Assembly: GCA_033220425.1 (NCBI GenBank)
Contig: CM065652.1
Location: forward strand, 1,240,001 to 1,304,000
From: Lepraria neglecta
Taxonomy: Eukaryota > Ascomycota > Lecanoromycetes > Lecanorales > Stereocaulaceae
Length of the DNA: 64,000 bases
Reading direction: 5' to 3'
Shown here: piece by piece, positions 19,805 to 32,172 of the stretch
How the letters are laid out: every line of letters begins with the position of its first letter
How positions within the stretch are numbered: position 1 is the stretch's first letter
Notes under the pieces: generated by a model
The model's input: only the letters and a program-made list of their open reading frames with translations
What the model was told of the DNA's origin: nothing
The model's database searches: none
Translations under genes and position numbers: made by a program

Positions 19805-22616
19805 TTACGATTCCAATTGAATCTCCTCGAGGGTACTCGACCTTGAGCGACGGAGGCTTGGTACTCTGGCAAGCCCCTTGTGTCCATGGGTTATCGAATC
19901 CTCTACTTTGGTGCAAATCCATGCTGAAGCGTACATGTTGACTCTGGATAACAGGTCATTAGTTAAGGTCGCCAAGACACCGTCTAGAAAGTTTCTTTGC
20001 TCACCTATCAATGCAAGTACCTGGTAGCCTTGCTCCGACTCTTGAAGCTGAGAAGCCGTATGTTTCAAATACTGAGGTGTACCAAGGCTTGAGGCCCGCG
20101 GACCTCAGAAGTACCTTGCCACCAATCTTCATCGCGCGGTTCAAGGCTTGGACTTGCGTCCGCGCCTGGTCGTCTCCGGGGTCAAACCAGTCCATGCTAT
20201 CCATGACCTGGATTCCGACTTAGCAAGATGAGAGAGATACTATTAGATAAGGCTGCTTACTACGGCGTGACTCAATGTGCCTGGAGTAAGTCGAGAGATC
20301 ACTTCCTGGAGCTCGTCGGTATGGATTCGGAGCCCATCGAATGCTCCAGGTTGCGAAAGCTTGCGGTGCGCTCTAGCTGACAAGTAATCTGGGTGGCATC
20401 TATAATGACCGTCAGCTAAGCCTTGTCACCTCACGAGGGACGTCGCTATACCTCTGCGAGTATTTGCCCTGTAAGCACAACAGATAGAAGTAGTTGTCGT
20501 TGCCAATCAGAGTATGTTTGGCGACTGGGTCCAGAGTATTTACGACGTAAGTCCACATAGCTTCCCCGTTCAGATCGGTGTCCCCATGTTCCTGGTGGTC
20601 CGTGAGAATCATCCTTCGCTGTGCGGGAGGAACGCCTGCGGCTTTCCAGGCAAACCATTCAGTGCTAACAACCGCCCAGTGCAGAGGTCTGCTCAGAAGA
20701 ACGCTTCGGATCTTGGGCCAGATTTCTTGCTGCTCTTTTAGTGTTTTCGCATTGCACAATTTTCTGACCTCTGAGCTAAGTCCAAGTAGCTTGAAAATCA
20801 AGCGGAAAATTATGATGGCATGCCTGTTCTTTCGTTAGCAGAAAATCAAAGTCCAGTCGTATTCACGTACCTTGAACCTCCAGTCTCATAGAGGCCATGC
20901 CTTGATCCAAATATGCTAGCATGATTGAGCCAGTATTGGCAGGCTTGCGAACTCATATGAGGGCTGAGCTTGGCAATTAAGGTTTCACGAAATGCAGGGA
21001 ATTTGCCTTCTCCAAACATCCTCCAAACTTGAGCGTACGGGAGGCTTCGGAAGGCTGCAATTTTCAGCTCTAGTAGATGATTTTGGTTTGGATTGAGATC
21101 GACGGCATGGATTCGTCTTGGGTTGGCGTTGTAAAGATAATCCAAGATATTGTCGCCTGCGGACGTCACACAGAGAACCACATCATCGTCGCGAATCTTA
21201 AGTAGACGGTGATCAACTCGAGGATCTTCCCAAGTGAAGGCATAGATGTACTCGTTATTGAATTGCGTATGCTTTCTGAGCTGATCCTCGTAGTAGATTC
21301 GTCGTTGATTGTTCTGGTAGAATACTGATGGAAGCGGCAAGTTTGAACTCAGATTGATCACGGCGCACTCGTAGGCTTTCGACCTAAGCTCGACAGGTAC
21401 AGCCTTCTCGACAACCTGATACATTTTGGCCCGATGGTGTTGTGGAGATAGGTAGGGAGACTCTGTACATGAAGCGTCGAGGCTTTCAATGAAGTTCTGT
21501 GCATAATCCGGATTTGTTGCGGTAGGGCACACAAGGTTGCGTTGAGTGCCTAGGAATACTTTCCAAGGTGTGAGAGCTAGCCGAGATGACACTGACAGAA
21601 TTTGACTTACCGTAGTATGGTATGCCACCGAGAAGGTAATTCCTCTCGTCAACTGATTTGAGGGTACCAAATCTGTACTCGAGATAGTCCCTCCTCGCTC
21701 CTTCCAGACCAACGCGATCCACATCGAACCAGGCTCGCCAAAAGACTCGACCAAGCCAAGTCACATGCCTATTGAAGGACCCGCCAGTGTAAGTTCGCCC
21801 ACTGATCTCGACAATGCTTTGCACGTAGAAATCCACAACACCAATAATGCCCCCTGCCGATAGCAAAGAGGGTATGGAATCTACAACACTGTAGTAGTCA
21901 GGTATCATACTGAGACTGTAAGACAAAGTCACGAGGTCCGCGCCGGTATCTTTCGATTTGCTTTCGGAGGTGAATGATCGGAGATGGCTGTTAATCGGCG
22001 GATTTTGCAAGTTTGATGCCTCGTAGTTTTCCAGTCGGAATGTTCGGGCGTCTTGGCAAACGATCTCTACGTTCCATCCCAAACGGTCGAATCGTTTCCT
22101 GGCCACTTCGAGAAGAGAAGGAGAAAGATCGACGAGGTATACTTTGGCGAAAAAAGTAGGTACATCCAGGTAAGCCTGCATTGCCTCAACGTTGTAACCT
22201 GTGCCACCGCCGATGTCGACCCATATTGGTTTCTTCTTGTCGAATGCTCCCTTCTCTGCTTTGTACTTCAATTGGGCAGCGGCCAGTCCAAGCATGTCTT
22301 CTCGGCCGCGGAGTAGTAACTTGCGGCTAGCATCGTAGACATCGGCTTGAGCTTTGTAGAAGCTCTCCAGAGCTGCTTGTTGACCCGTGAGTGCGCCATC
22401 TCCGGTATGTGGTTTCAGGAAGCTGGCGTAGAAGAATTTGAAAAAAGTAGTCAGCATGTCGGAGCCCTTGGAGAACTTGCGCAGTGGAAGAGCGCCAATA
22501 AGAAGTTGGTCGATGAGAACAAAGAGCGCAAACAATGCGAAGAGAATGTAAAGGTTTTGAAAGCCTGAACTGAAGTATGGTATCCATGTTGCTGTGGTCA
22601 ATGCGGAGAGCGCCAT
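19805..22616 (-). CDS. BTA1: Betaine lipid (DGTS) synthase
   Basis: Six exons (22616..21611, 21558..20871, 20823..20452, 20399..20261, 20207..20005, 19943..19805), every junction in phase, give 848 residues. BTA1 makes diacylglyceryl-N,N,N-trimethylhomoserine from diacylglycerol and S-adenosylmethionine; in fungi and algae it replaces phosphatidylcholine during phosphate starvation. An N-terminal membrane segment (about 10-45) precedes the BtaB-like methyltransferase half with VDIGGGTGYNVEAMQAYL and YLVDLSPSLLEVARKRF. The BtaA-like half (aminocarboxypropyl transfer) follows, with YIYAFTWEDPRVDHRLLKI, VVLCVTSAGDNILDYLYNA, VDLNPNQNHLLELK, GNDNYFYLLCLQGKYSQRCH and HAVVMDSMDWFDP. The first intron's acceptor has two possible sites; the one giving GGIPYYVFLGTQRN and a 52-bp intron is preferred. 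Membrane/ER association is inferred from the family. Confidence 0.94.
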
Positions 22617-23655
22617 GACCGCAGCGCGTATAGTGGAAATGAGAGGGCTTGCTGTTACTTAGATCATAACAGCGGAGAGAATTGTCGGATGCCTCACTCT
22701 ATGTATATTGAGGGGCATGATTCGGACCGTACCCCACCATGTTTGCAACAAAGCTGCGATATCGCTGCAAACAGAAGCTCAAGCGAGTCAACAAAACAGC
22801 CAGCCTATCATGAACCCACATGCTCATCGATTGACGGGAAATGACCTGCAGGTTCAACTTAAGCATATTTTAGACTTTCAAGGTCAAACTTGAGGCCATC
22901 CACAACATTGCGTGCTTACCTCGACTCGATGTAGTCGTGCCCAAGCCCCGTTGATCGAGCATCCCTGCACCCATACAAGATGATCAGGGGCCCCCACATG
23001 ATCATGCAGATGGGACCCTCAGATAAGGTACGATGCGGTAAATCTGCGTACAGAGCCTCTGCTGCCCTGTAACATCGCAGGTCCAGAACATGTGCTTGAT
23101 GTTTGCAGTGAATGGAGAAGCAGCTATCTTTAGTTCGATGTTTGTGGTTGAGACGAAGGTCTGGGAAAGGAGCGTTGATCAGCCAATGATGGGAGCACGG
23201 GATTGTCAGAGCTCCGGATAGGTAGGACGCGCCTTCAATTTGGGATAGGACGGCAGCGGAATAACTTCCGCCCTCACCCCGCATTTCCACCAAGATGGGG
23301 TTGCAGCAGCAAGAAGGCTGCAGATTCTCTGTTATATAGAGAGATGGTGCAAATGCTGGAGCCATCATAACTTCCAAACATCATCAAAGCTCATAGTTCG
23401 GAAGACTGGGCTGAGCCCAGAGAATGCACCTGTTCTGTACATTCTAGCAAGGATGTCGGGGCTCAGATCTCTAAGTCTTCAAGCCATGGCTAATAGTACA
23501 TGCTCTTTGTTTACTGCAGACAATACTAGATAATACATGCACGTTTCCCCGCCTTCCCGCCATACAATTGCTGTTGCTGTAAACCCCATGCAAATCTCCA
23601 AAGCAAATGCGGTCAACGCTATTTCCCATTAACCATCAACATTTCCATACCCGTC
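22617..23655. other. BTA1 upstream region and spacer
   Basis: About 1 kb holding the BTA1 promoter and the 3' flank of the DUF1349 gene. An ORF at 22916-23377 (minus) has no domain, no signal peptide and a composition unlike its neighbours, so I do not call it a gene. No repeat seen. Confidence 0.45.
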
Positions 23656-24341
23656 TTAAAACGTCTCAACAACCAAACCCCCGAACTCAACACTCAACTC
23701 CCTTTCCCCATCTCCCTCATCCTTCGTAGGCTTCGCAGCATAAACACCAACCCAGCACTCCCCATCAAGCTCCCCCTCTTCCTCCCCCTCCCCATTCACC
23801 TCCTCAAAAACCCACGTAACCTCCCTAACAACCCTCTTCTCCACCCCTTCCATTACATAAACACAAAGCGTACTCCCCCCCACCCCCTCCAGCACCTCTC
23901 TTTCCATCCCAACCGTCACACTTGTCCCCCCACTCGTCCCCCTGCTCGTCGCTGTAGGCAATGGCAAAAGGCTCCAATCAGCCCATCTATCGCATGCAAC
24001 GGTACTAACCATCGGCGCGCCGTTGTAGAATTCGATTCCTGTTTTTATCCACCTCCTTTCACTCTTACTCGACTCTGAATTTTGGCCTTTGGGTACTGGA
24101 AGAGCTAAGCAGAGCCCGCCCTGGTCATAAAGAGTCCTCCAATCCGCAGAGACTGTAACGCAGGCGCGGCGGAACGTGAGGAGAGGGAGGGAGCGGTAGA
24201 GGAGGGGCGCGTTGAAGGTGCTAGTGGAGGGTGGTTTACGCCATATGTCTGTTCCTGGGGGGGCTTTGAGGGTGAAGGTGGAGGGGAGGGGGGTTGGGAG
24301 GGGGGTTGGGTGGGGGAGAGGCTGAGTTGCTGGTATGTCAT
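23656..24341 (-). CDS. DUF1349 family protein, with a probable frameshift near its N-terminus
   Basis: The main frame encodes the conserved DUF1349 (concanavalin-like) core: STFTLKAPPGTDIWRKPP, STFNAPLLYRSLPLLTFRRA, VTVSADWRTLYDQGGLCLAL, IKTGIEFYNGAPMVSTVACD, RWADWSLLPLP, VTWVFEEV and ECWVGVYAAKPT, ending in LVVETF. A good start (ATG at 24341, MTYQQLSLSPTQ) lies just upstream but in the neighbouring frame. The change of frame falls in C-rich runs at about 24290-24310, where one extra C would join them into about 228 residues. No intron is visible. Family members resemble 'regulation of enolase' proteins; no catalytic role is established. The run of mononucleotides suggests a sequencing or assembly slip rather than decay. 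Confidence 0.78.
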
Positions 24342-24594
24342 TGGTGGGCTTTGAGGGAGGGTGGACGGTTTATGGAGGGAGCGTTGGGTGAGTAGATGGA
24401 TATGGCACCAATGGGTATTGTCCCTATCGTTTACTGGACAGCGCGTTTGATCGAGCTTCGTATCGAGTCCGAGGTTCACCCGAACCAAGAAGCCATTGGC
24501 CAATCAGATGTGTTGAATATATTGGACAGTCCTTGCAGGGGAAACTACGCTGACGCCAAAAGAGAGGCTACCTCCAATTATGTGTCTGAACATT

Positions 24595-26492
24595 CTAACA
24601 TATTCCATCGGGCACATCCTCACTCTCACTCTTTTTTGTCTCAGCTCCACCAGTGTAAAAGATAACCCCTACGCTGCCCAAAGCGCAGATAGCAGCCAGC
24701 GTTATCGTCATAATTTTCCAACTCGTCGCTTCATACATGAATCCCGACCAAGCAGGACCTACGGCGGTAGCAAGCCCCATCGCTGCACAGAGCACCGAAT
24801 ATACCTGGGCATAAGCGCCCGCTTTTCCAAAGACTTCACTGTGCTTTTTCTCTAGGAGCTCGGATTCGTAGAACATGTCAGCCACAAGAGGGGTAAGGAT
24901 AAGATTGACACCGATGCCTATACCAAGAATGAGTCCTCTGGAATTTAAGTGGTTGTGGGGATAGATACTGACCAACAATAACGAGCAGGATTGCCAAGAA
25001 GACTTTGTGAAGGATAGTGTTGTCTGATATGAGTGCCAATAATGCAAGAAATATTGTAGCAATTCCAAATCCAGACAGAGACACCTTCTTGGGCCCATAC
25101 CGATCCGACAGTGCTCCATAGGCTGCGCCGAACAGCGCAGGTAGGGTGAAAGGTAGGAAGATTAGACCAGCGCCAGAGGAATTCCAACCAAAGGTGCGCT
25201 TCGCGAATAGTGGAAGGCATGCGTCGAAGGATGTAACAACGATCATGTGTGTGAAGCAGCCTAAGACAGCAACGTCCAGTCGCGGCGAGCTTAATAGGAC
25301 TGCCATCTTTGGGAACAGGCTGGCAAACCAAGACTTGGGCTTCGTCAATTTGTCTTGGGTTGATGCTGAGATGCGACGGATCAGGGGAGATGTCTCGTCG
25401 GGCTCTCCGTCCGACTCTTCTCGTACAATCACTCCATGCTGGGCCACGATCTTGGCGGCGCTATCAGTCCTACCGTTGGTACTCCAAGAGTCACTGTGCT
25501 CATTGATTGCTCTTTCTTCGGAGTTCGGAGACATTAGTTTCTCGACGTCGTGCCATTTCGCAGCTCTCTTTTTCTCAATCATAGTCGCTCTCAAAATGAA
25601 GTCGAAAGCGAGAACTGCAAGGACGAGTATGAAGACCTCGAAGTAACCAGTGTTGTGATATACGATGCCTGCAATGATTGGGGAAATCAGGAAACCTGCG
25701 GTCATGCCACTGAAAACGGAGCCCATCCTGACATTTGGTAAACATATTAATACCACTCCACATGAGCAGAGATGGGGAATGTACCAAGAGCCAACCTCAT
25801 TAGAGTTAACAGTGTCCGCAATAAGGGGCAGGCCAGCCGAATATACAGCACTATTGGAGGAGCCTTGACAAATTCGTGCCAACACCAATACCCATGGTTC
25901 TTTCGCAACGCAGATTATGATTGTTCCCAGGATAGCCAGTGCACTTCCTAAGAGAAGAGGAGCCTGTCGAGAACCAAACTTGTCCGAAGCCCAGGCGGTG
26001 ATTGCTGTTTCTTAGTCAGGGTTCATCATTACCATAAGATATAAAGACTTGCGTGCAGCCAAAGTTAACGAGAGCCCGAAGGCTACTAAAAGGGCGGAGA
26101 GCCAGAATTGAACTGTAGTAGAATCAATCAAGAAGCCTACTGCCAAAGGTACGATATCGCCGACCATCTTCTTCAGCAACTCCAGACCTCTCTGCCAGCG
26201 AGAAAGGCAGAACGGGGATGACCTGAGGTAGGTCAGCTACCCCAATTGTATGGCATGAGAAGGCATGTTGATATGGTCAGGTAAATGAAACCTACAGCGC
26301 CGTAGCTGAAGCCATCCTAAGTAATACAATGTCAGCCTTTGCTTGCAATTGGATCCGTACGTTAATGGAGGGACGGCAGGGACGACGGACATTGAAGCCT
26401 GCAACAAAGACCGTCGAACCAATGAACCATTTCGATGATCTGAAATTTAGCAATACGGGTCGCCGTTGAGACGAATGCCATTGACGCCCCAT
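24595..26492 (-). CDS. Major facilitator superfamily transporter, DHA1/vesicular-amine-transporter-like
   Basis: Seven exons: 26492..26391, 26316..26296, 26222..26165, 26112..26053, 26004..25785, 25727..24969 and 24937..24595. All phases close to a 520-residue protein. Exon 2 is only 21 nt, and intron 4 uses a GC donor (GCAAGT) with AG acceptor. Spliced landmarks are SSKWFIGSTVFVAGFNDGFS, YGAVIPVLPFSLAERSGV, LAAPITAWASDKFGSRQAP (the loop-2/3 motif of MFS proteins), LVLARICQGSSNSAVYSAGL, SWMGSVFSGMTAGFLISPI and FLPFTLPALFGAAYGALSDR. About 12 membrane segments are expected, with a long acidic loop in the middle (residues 220-290). It probably acts as a proton-coupled exporter in a membrane; the substrate is unknown. 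The gene is compact and intact. Confidence 0.9.
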
Positions 26493-29040
26493 TGTCTCGA
26501 CCGATGAGAGTATTGGAAGAATAGCTGAATAAGAGATGGATGATCAATGCAACAATGACACAGTACGTAGTGGGGAGATGTTTATAGCAGACACGTTATC
26601 TTCGTAGCCGACATCGGATAAATTACCCCACCATTGGAGAAGGTCCAGACGTGTCACATTTACCTGTCTCATTGATTGGAGAGGAGCAGCTTGTTGAGAT
26701 GCAGGTGTTCGGTCAGCGTGGAGGCGGTCAGCTTAGGCCGTTATTAGGTCCGTTGAGTGCAGTAGCTCCTGCTAGGTGGATTTGCTCGTCGAGCCTCCTC
26801 ATCATGAGTAAGCGCTCAATTGACCGAGAACGCCGCAATTGTTTCACCGGGCTTCTTTCAAGCATACTATATCCTAGCATGTACGGGCATGTTGGAAAAG
26901 AAGGAACCATTTTGATGTCGAATTCAGAGGTTCGACATGTAGGACGAAAAAACCAATCACTGCCAAGGTTCGCTTTCGCTAAGGGTGCCTCGGCGCGTTA
27001 GGGAGCGCGCCAGGCGTGTCCTACAAAGAGCCCAACCTAAAGGTGGCTAGGCCTTACCACTACAGGCTAAACACTGTGGAGGATCTCCGCCTAGAGGATT
27101 TCCAGACAACATGCTGGAAAACACCCAGAACCCAAAGTTGTCAACCATGCTGAACGCGAGGACCAACACTTTAGTCGAATTCCATTATCAGCAGAGCATG
27201 TCTAAATTGATCCTTGATGATAGAAGCGAGAATCACTCGCAGATGAAAAGCCTTTCATGTGACATCACGCTTGAATTCGCATGGTTACGGTAGGTTACTC
27301 CACCTCAAACGCTCATGCCATCAAGCACAAATTTGATCCTGCACCCACTCGAAAGGAAAATTTCTTCAACCAGTTATGTTCAAAAAGATGCAAAGCTAGC
27401 TCTCTTACATAGTATTTCAGGAAATATCCACATGACCAAGCACATGTCATTGAATGATGCGATTGCACTGACAGATCCTTGTGAGCACATGCATACCTAT
27501 AACGATTGCGTCTTCCTGAATCCTTGAGTTCTGGGTTGCAAAAATTTCGGTTTAGTCAATGAAAGACGTCTGTCATTGATTTTCTGAAGGGCGATGAGAC
27601 CTACATAGAGAGTCATCATGCTCCCACAGCGAATGGAGCAACAACGTGATAATCTCCCGAGACGGCAATGTCAATTGAAAAGCCAGCCTCGGTCATTTCA
27701 CTGATTACTTTTGATATACTTGACACCTAACCTCAATCCTCCTGGTCTATCTCACCGCTCTTTCTAATCACAGTATCAAATCTACGAAGGAGTTTCAAAA
27801 CTTGCTTGCCGTACTGTCAGACTCCTATTGCTGCGCCTCTCTTTCAATCTACGTCTTCTCCCAAGTTTTGGTTCATCTAGTAGCGCCCGGAAGTATTGGG
27901 GGAAGGGAGATGAAGATACCGTGGAGAGCTTCTTCAAGCAGCCTGTACGGCTTAGCGCTTATCCAACATCTCTCTTTGATCTCCCTCTTTCTTCCATCCG
28001 TACACATCTGCTCAGACAATTCTTCGGCGCTAAAATGGCTGTGCAGCTCCTCCAGCCTTAAACATTGTTTTTGATATTGAGGCAGATTCGTGATCTAGTA
28101 GGTCTAGCGTGCTTCTTGAGCAAAAAAAATCTCCACGCACATATCACAACTGAGCCAGCAATCTCCAAAAACAAATAGCACAATGAAGAAACACGATCTG
28201 CTGCTAACTTAACTAAACGCTCGGTGGTGCTTAAAATTATTGGAGCTAAAGGAGCCGCATCTACGTTTTACAGATCAGGCGTCCCGCAGCGGCTGAACGA
28301 GCATCAAGCGATCTGCGGACATCTCCCCGAAATACGCATCTCTCCCCAAAATTATATAGACATTGTACTTGTTCCTTCCCGTCGCCTAGTTCATTATGGT
28401 TTCGAGTAAGCTTAGTAACTGTGGTTTCATGTCACGCCTTCTGGTTCGCTACCTCTACGTTGGGGGTGAGATATACAAATTGTGGCATTGCTTTGCCTCT
28501 GGTACGTATGAACAGCCGTATCCACTGAATTTCTGCAATCTGAAACAAGGGTGTGCCTATGGCACGGTGACTGACATGGACGCCTTGTTTGGGATATCGA
28601 CTTCGCGCCCATGGAGATGAGATACTCCTCTTAATTTTAGATCCTCAGAATAGTTCGCATGAACCAGTGCTCTCGAAGCGTAGCTTCTTCCTGTCTCGTC
28701 GGCGGATATTGATCAATGAGACACTGTGTAGGACGCCTGGAAACTGCCACGTTGGTCGCTTCGCCTCTGCCATGGCCACATCGTGACCTTGCACGAGAAA
28801 AATACCTCCAGCCAGGTAAATTATAGATGGATTCTTATGCGAAGATGAGATTGAAGGACCTAGCATCCGGGGCGCCTGGAGGGAGAGCACAAATATATGA
28901 AGACAATGAAATCCATGGATATCATTTCATTATCCATTCCAAGATAGTCCACAATCAACAATCAAATACACTACTCATCACAAACACCATCCAATTCCAG
29001 AAAACCTCCACACATCAACTATTTCCCTCCAACAATCACA
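26493..29040. other. Gene-poor spacer, about 2.5 kb
   Basis: No ORF here has a recognisable domain, a convincing start or good intron borders. The stretch begins with the MFS-transporter promoter. ORFs such as 26651-27001, 27802-28074 and 28396-28620 look like chance. I saw no inverted repeats of note, but decayed mobile-element sequence cannot be excluded by eye. Confidence 0.4.
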
Positions 29041-29546
29041 GTACAGTACTCAGCCTTCCTCACCACACTCCTTCTCCCCCTCCTAAGCACCAGTAGCCCT
29101 CTCGCTGAAAGAGACCTCGCCAAAAAAGACCTCGCCCCACGCCAACAAGTAATCTGGGGCGCCTGCGCCGGCACACCTAACGCAATCAACCCCTCCAGCG
29201 CCTCCGACTACGCCCTCACCTCGAAAACGGCCAAGACGGCGGTATCTGCGGCGGCTTCTGGGACAACCTGCACGGCACCTGCGGCAACGGCATCACCTCC
29301 ATGAACTGCGTCAGCACCAACGGGACCGCAAATATCGCCTTCACGGTTCCCGTCACGTGCCAGGGTTGGCAGATCCAGAATACGGTCTGGGTTGCGTCGG
29401 AGCCGCATATTGGAGGTGTGGAATGCTCGTGGACGACTTGGTGGTCGAGTAGTGAGGGGAGCCGGCCCGGAGGCTGGGGCGGGGGTTTTGGAGGCGATTT
29501 TGGAGGGGGCGCCGGAGTTCTTGAGTTTTGGGGGGAGGAGAAATGA
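29041..29546 (+). pseudogene. Relic of a small secreted, Cys-containing protein
   Basis: In one frame, starting near 29044, a signal-peptide-like stretch is seen: QYSAFLTTLLLPLLSTSSPL, then AERDLAKKDLAPRQQVIWGA. No ATG precedes it in frame (GTA stands where a start would fit). Near 29221 the frame must shift by one base at an AAAA run to continue into GGICGGFWDNLHGTCGNGIT, MNCVSTNGTANIAFTVP and a Gly-rich C-terminus ending at 29546. The pattern of hydrophobic leader, dibasic-like propeptide region and a Cys/Gly-rich mature part suggests a secreted protein. I do not recognise a family. It may be dead, or it may be intact in the true sequence with another start. Confidence 0.4.
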
Positions 29547-30372
29547 GGGAGATGCGCGAGCACAGGTTGCATTGTGGAGGGTTTGCATTTGCCGTTTCAT
29601 TGAGAGTATGGATTTTTGCTATTTCGCATGTCTGTTAGTATTGATTTATAGAGACATCTCTTGAAAAAATTGAAGAAATGAGACTCTGGGTTATCACTTG
29701 ACCCTAAAATTTCTGTTCACTGACAATTTAGATTCACAGTGATCTAACGGGCAGAGTTTCTAAGCAACTGCATTCAGCCCACGACAAGCTGACGCTATAC
29801 AAAGCAACAGCACGCAAGCGCCAGACTCGACACCCTACCAGTCGACAGAGAGCGAGTCAGCTCTTGAGAAACAGACTTCATGGCAAGCCCCAGTAAGGAT
29901 TCGGCATCTCAGGTGATAATCAAGCGGGAAAAAATAAGTCGCCTGTAATGAACTACTTCGGTCGAATCTCCCGCCGCTACGAGAACGCGAGCTGGAATGA
30001 CTATGAATCTTGGCTCAAGAGAAGCAAATGAGGAAGCCGTCGCTCTTTGAGAACAACAAGTAACAGATGTCTTGCCTGCAAGGAGAGGAAGAGTGCGCAT
30101 TGCCGTCTTCGGTGGAGCACACAGCGAGGAGATTCCTGGTTAAGAGCTCGTACAAGTGCAATCAAGGGGGGAAAAGTCCCAACAACGATGTTTGCAGCAA
30201 GCCTGATGATTAGCGAAAGTAAGTAGAATGGATACCCTAGCTAGAAGCACGATGTGCATGTGTCTTCTGTAAGAAAAGCGATCAACAAGCTATATCGCTT
30301 AAAAGCCCACCTATGCTCCCTAACGCCGTCATGCAGCTTAATAACCCATTTGCTTTACTCTCTCCCATCACC
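29547..30372. other. Spacer without a supported gene
   Basis: Contains a short stretch at about 30060-30095 that translates as RCLACKERKSAHC, reminiscent of half of a Zn2Cys6 motif, but nothing around it supports a gene. The rest is 3' flank of SDS23. Confidence 0.35.
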
Positions 30373-32172
30373 CTATCGCTTCAACCCCGGATCCATAAAC
30401 CCACTCCTCGCACTATCCTCGCTCCCCATCCATCCACTAACACCCGTCGCGCTTCTACTTGAGGCACTACTCCCCCGCCTCTTCCTCCTCGCCTCCTCCG
30501 GATCCGTAGGATGCAAACCACTAGCTCTCGCAAATAGATTCAATATATCCGTCAGACTGACTACGCCGGATAGTCGGCCAGACATATGTTGACCCGGTAG
30601 TGCGGAGGCGGAGACGGAGGGTGTGGCGGAGAGGGTTTGGAAGGGTGGGTTGGCTTGGGGGAAGGAGATCGAGAGGTGGGGTGGGTGTGGGGATGGTGGG
30701 TGGGAGATTGAGATGGGGGCTGCGTAGGGGGTTGTTGGGGCGGAGGAGAGGGGGGTGGAGAGGGGGGTGGAGATGGGGGAGGCAGAAGGCGTTTCGACTA
30801 CCCACATTCTGGATAGGACTAGATTAGCAGTGGATTTGATAGAGCTGTGTTTTGAAGGGAATACCTGTGGGCTTTCGTAGCAACGAGTTTGGCGACTGTA
30901 TGGGCGAGGGTGGAGTGAGGATTTATGTGGAAGACTGGGTAAGAGTCTTTGCCGTCATTCATGCCGCGGGTGGATAGGATGACGGATACGAAGTGTATGC
31001 ATGTGTTTTCGAGTAAGGGCGCTGAGCTTGACTTCGTGAGGAGCTGTGGCGCTGTTAGCAGTGGTTTCAAGCGAGGGTAAATTTCCAGCTGAGGAAGCAC
31101 CTTGACATCCACGTTTGATATGTTGCCCACCACGTTGTATTGATTGTCGACGACTGCTAAGGACGTGACACCCTCGTTGTTCATAATCGTCAGAGCTTCC
31201 TTGAGAGGCTTGTCGCCGCTGTTGTAGAGAATTAGCCAAATGCCGAATCATCTAGAGGACCATGTTGAATGGCATACTTGACCGAGATTAACTGCTGAGA
31301 CCCGATCCCCAGCTCGTTAACCTGTCTCGGATAAAGCTGATCAATAATAGGAAAGCTCCTCCCATTCTCCCACAAAAACTTCACCAATCTCAACTGACTC
31401 AATATGCCCACAGCATGATTAGTCCCCTCTTTCAATATAACAATGCGATGAACACCGCCTCCGAAAGTCTCTACAGCAGCAGTCAAGTCCGCAGTATGGG
31501 GCAATGTAAGAAATGGTTCTTTGTTTCCCAAGCTCTTTGCGTCTCGTAGTGGTATCTTCAACCCTTGCTGTGCTTTCTTGGCTAAGTTCTGGAAGACCAC
31601 TAGATGCTCTTCGTCGGGGAAGAGCTGCCCGGTTGCGAAGAGGAGGTATTGAGTTAGGTCTCTGTAGTCGAATGTTGCGACTGCTGATTTCTCCGTCTTG
31701 CCTGTTCGGATGAGGAGGACAGGGGCGCCAGACTCTGTTAGAAGCTTTACTCATAGTCAGCCTCCGTGCACAGAAGCTTCTCGGCCTAACGTGGACAGAC
31801 ATTCGTAGCATCCTCAACCCCAGTATCCAACTCCACAAACCTCAAATCCTCCTGATCCACCAACTCCCCTACAGCTATATGCTGCCAATCCTTGCCCGCA
31901 AATTTCGGATCGGGGCTCCCAGCCGTCGGCGGATTATTTATCAAGTCCTGTATTTGGCTGTGCGTCATAGAAGGTTGACGATTCGCGCGCGGGGAGGGAG
32001 GCATGCCTCGGAGAGCATCGGTGAAGCTTTTGCGGTGGACGTGGCCGGGAGAGGGATGCCCGCCTAGACGCATGGTCTGGGAATGGGTACGTTGGGGGGT
32101 TGGGCGGGCATCGAGGGAGGAGCGCGAGGACGAGGAGGAGGAGGAGGGGGGTCGAGGGGGGTCGGAGTCCAT
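30373..32172 (-). CDS. SDS23: SDS23-type CBS-domain protein (PP2A/PP1-linked regulator)
   Basis: Five exons: 32172..31801, 31744..31278, 31218..31101, 31043..30865 and 30808..30373. All join in phase to 523 residues. Sds23/Moc1 proteins carry CBS domains and in yeasts inhibit or modulate type 2A phosphatase, affecting mitosis, sexual development and stress response. The N-terminus is Ser/Pro-rich with a poly-Ser run. CBS-type segments then follow: [86 protein letters not shown] and [20 protein letters not shown]. The last exon holds a long low-complexity insert of Pro/Ser/Thr before [18 protein letters not shown], the end of the last CBS unit. The C-terminal tail is Ser/Arg-rich. Intact. Confidence 0.92.

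Noticed and set aside
22916-23377. Minus-strand ORF of 153 residues with several Cys and His
   Set aside because: No domain, no signal peptide and no splice continuity; length is within chance for this spacer.
26651-28620. Several ORFs of 60-116 residues in the gene-poor stretch
   Set aside because: None has a domain or convincing intron borders; coding composition is not evident.
30060-30100. Possible Zn2Cys6 motif (RCLACKERKSAHC)
   Set aside because: Only about half of the cysteine pattern is present and no open frame surrounds it.
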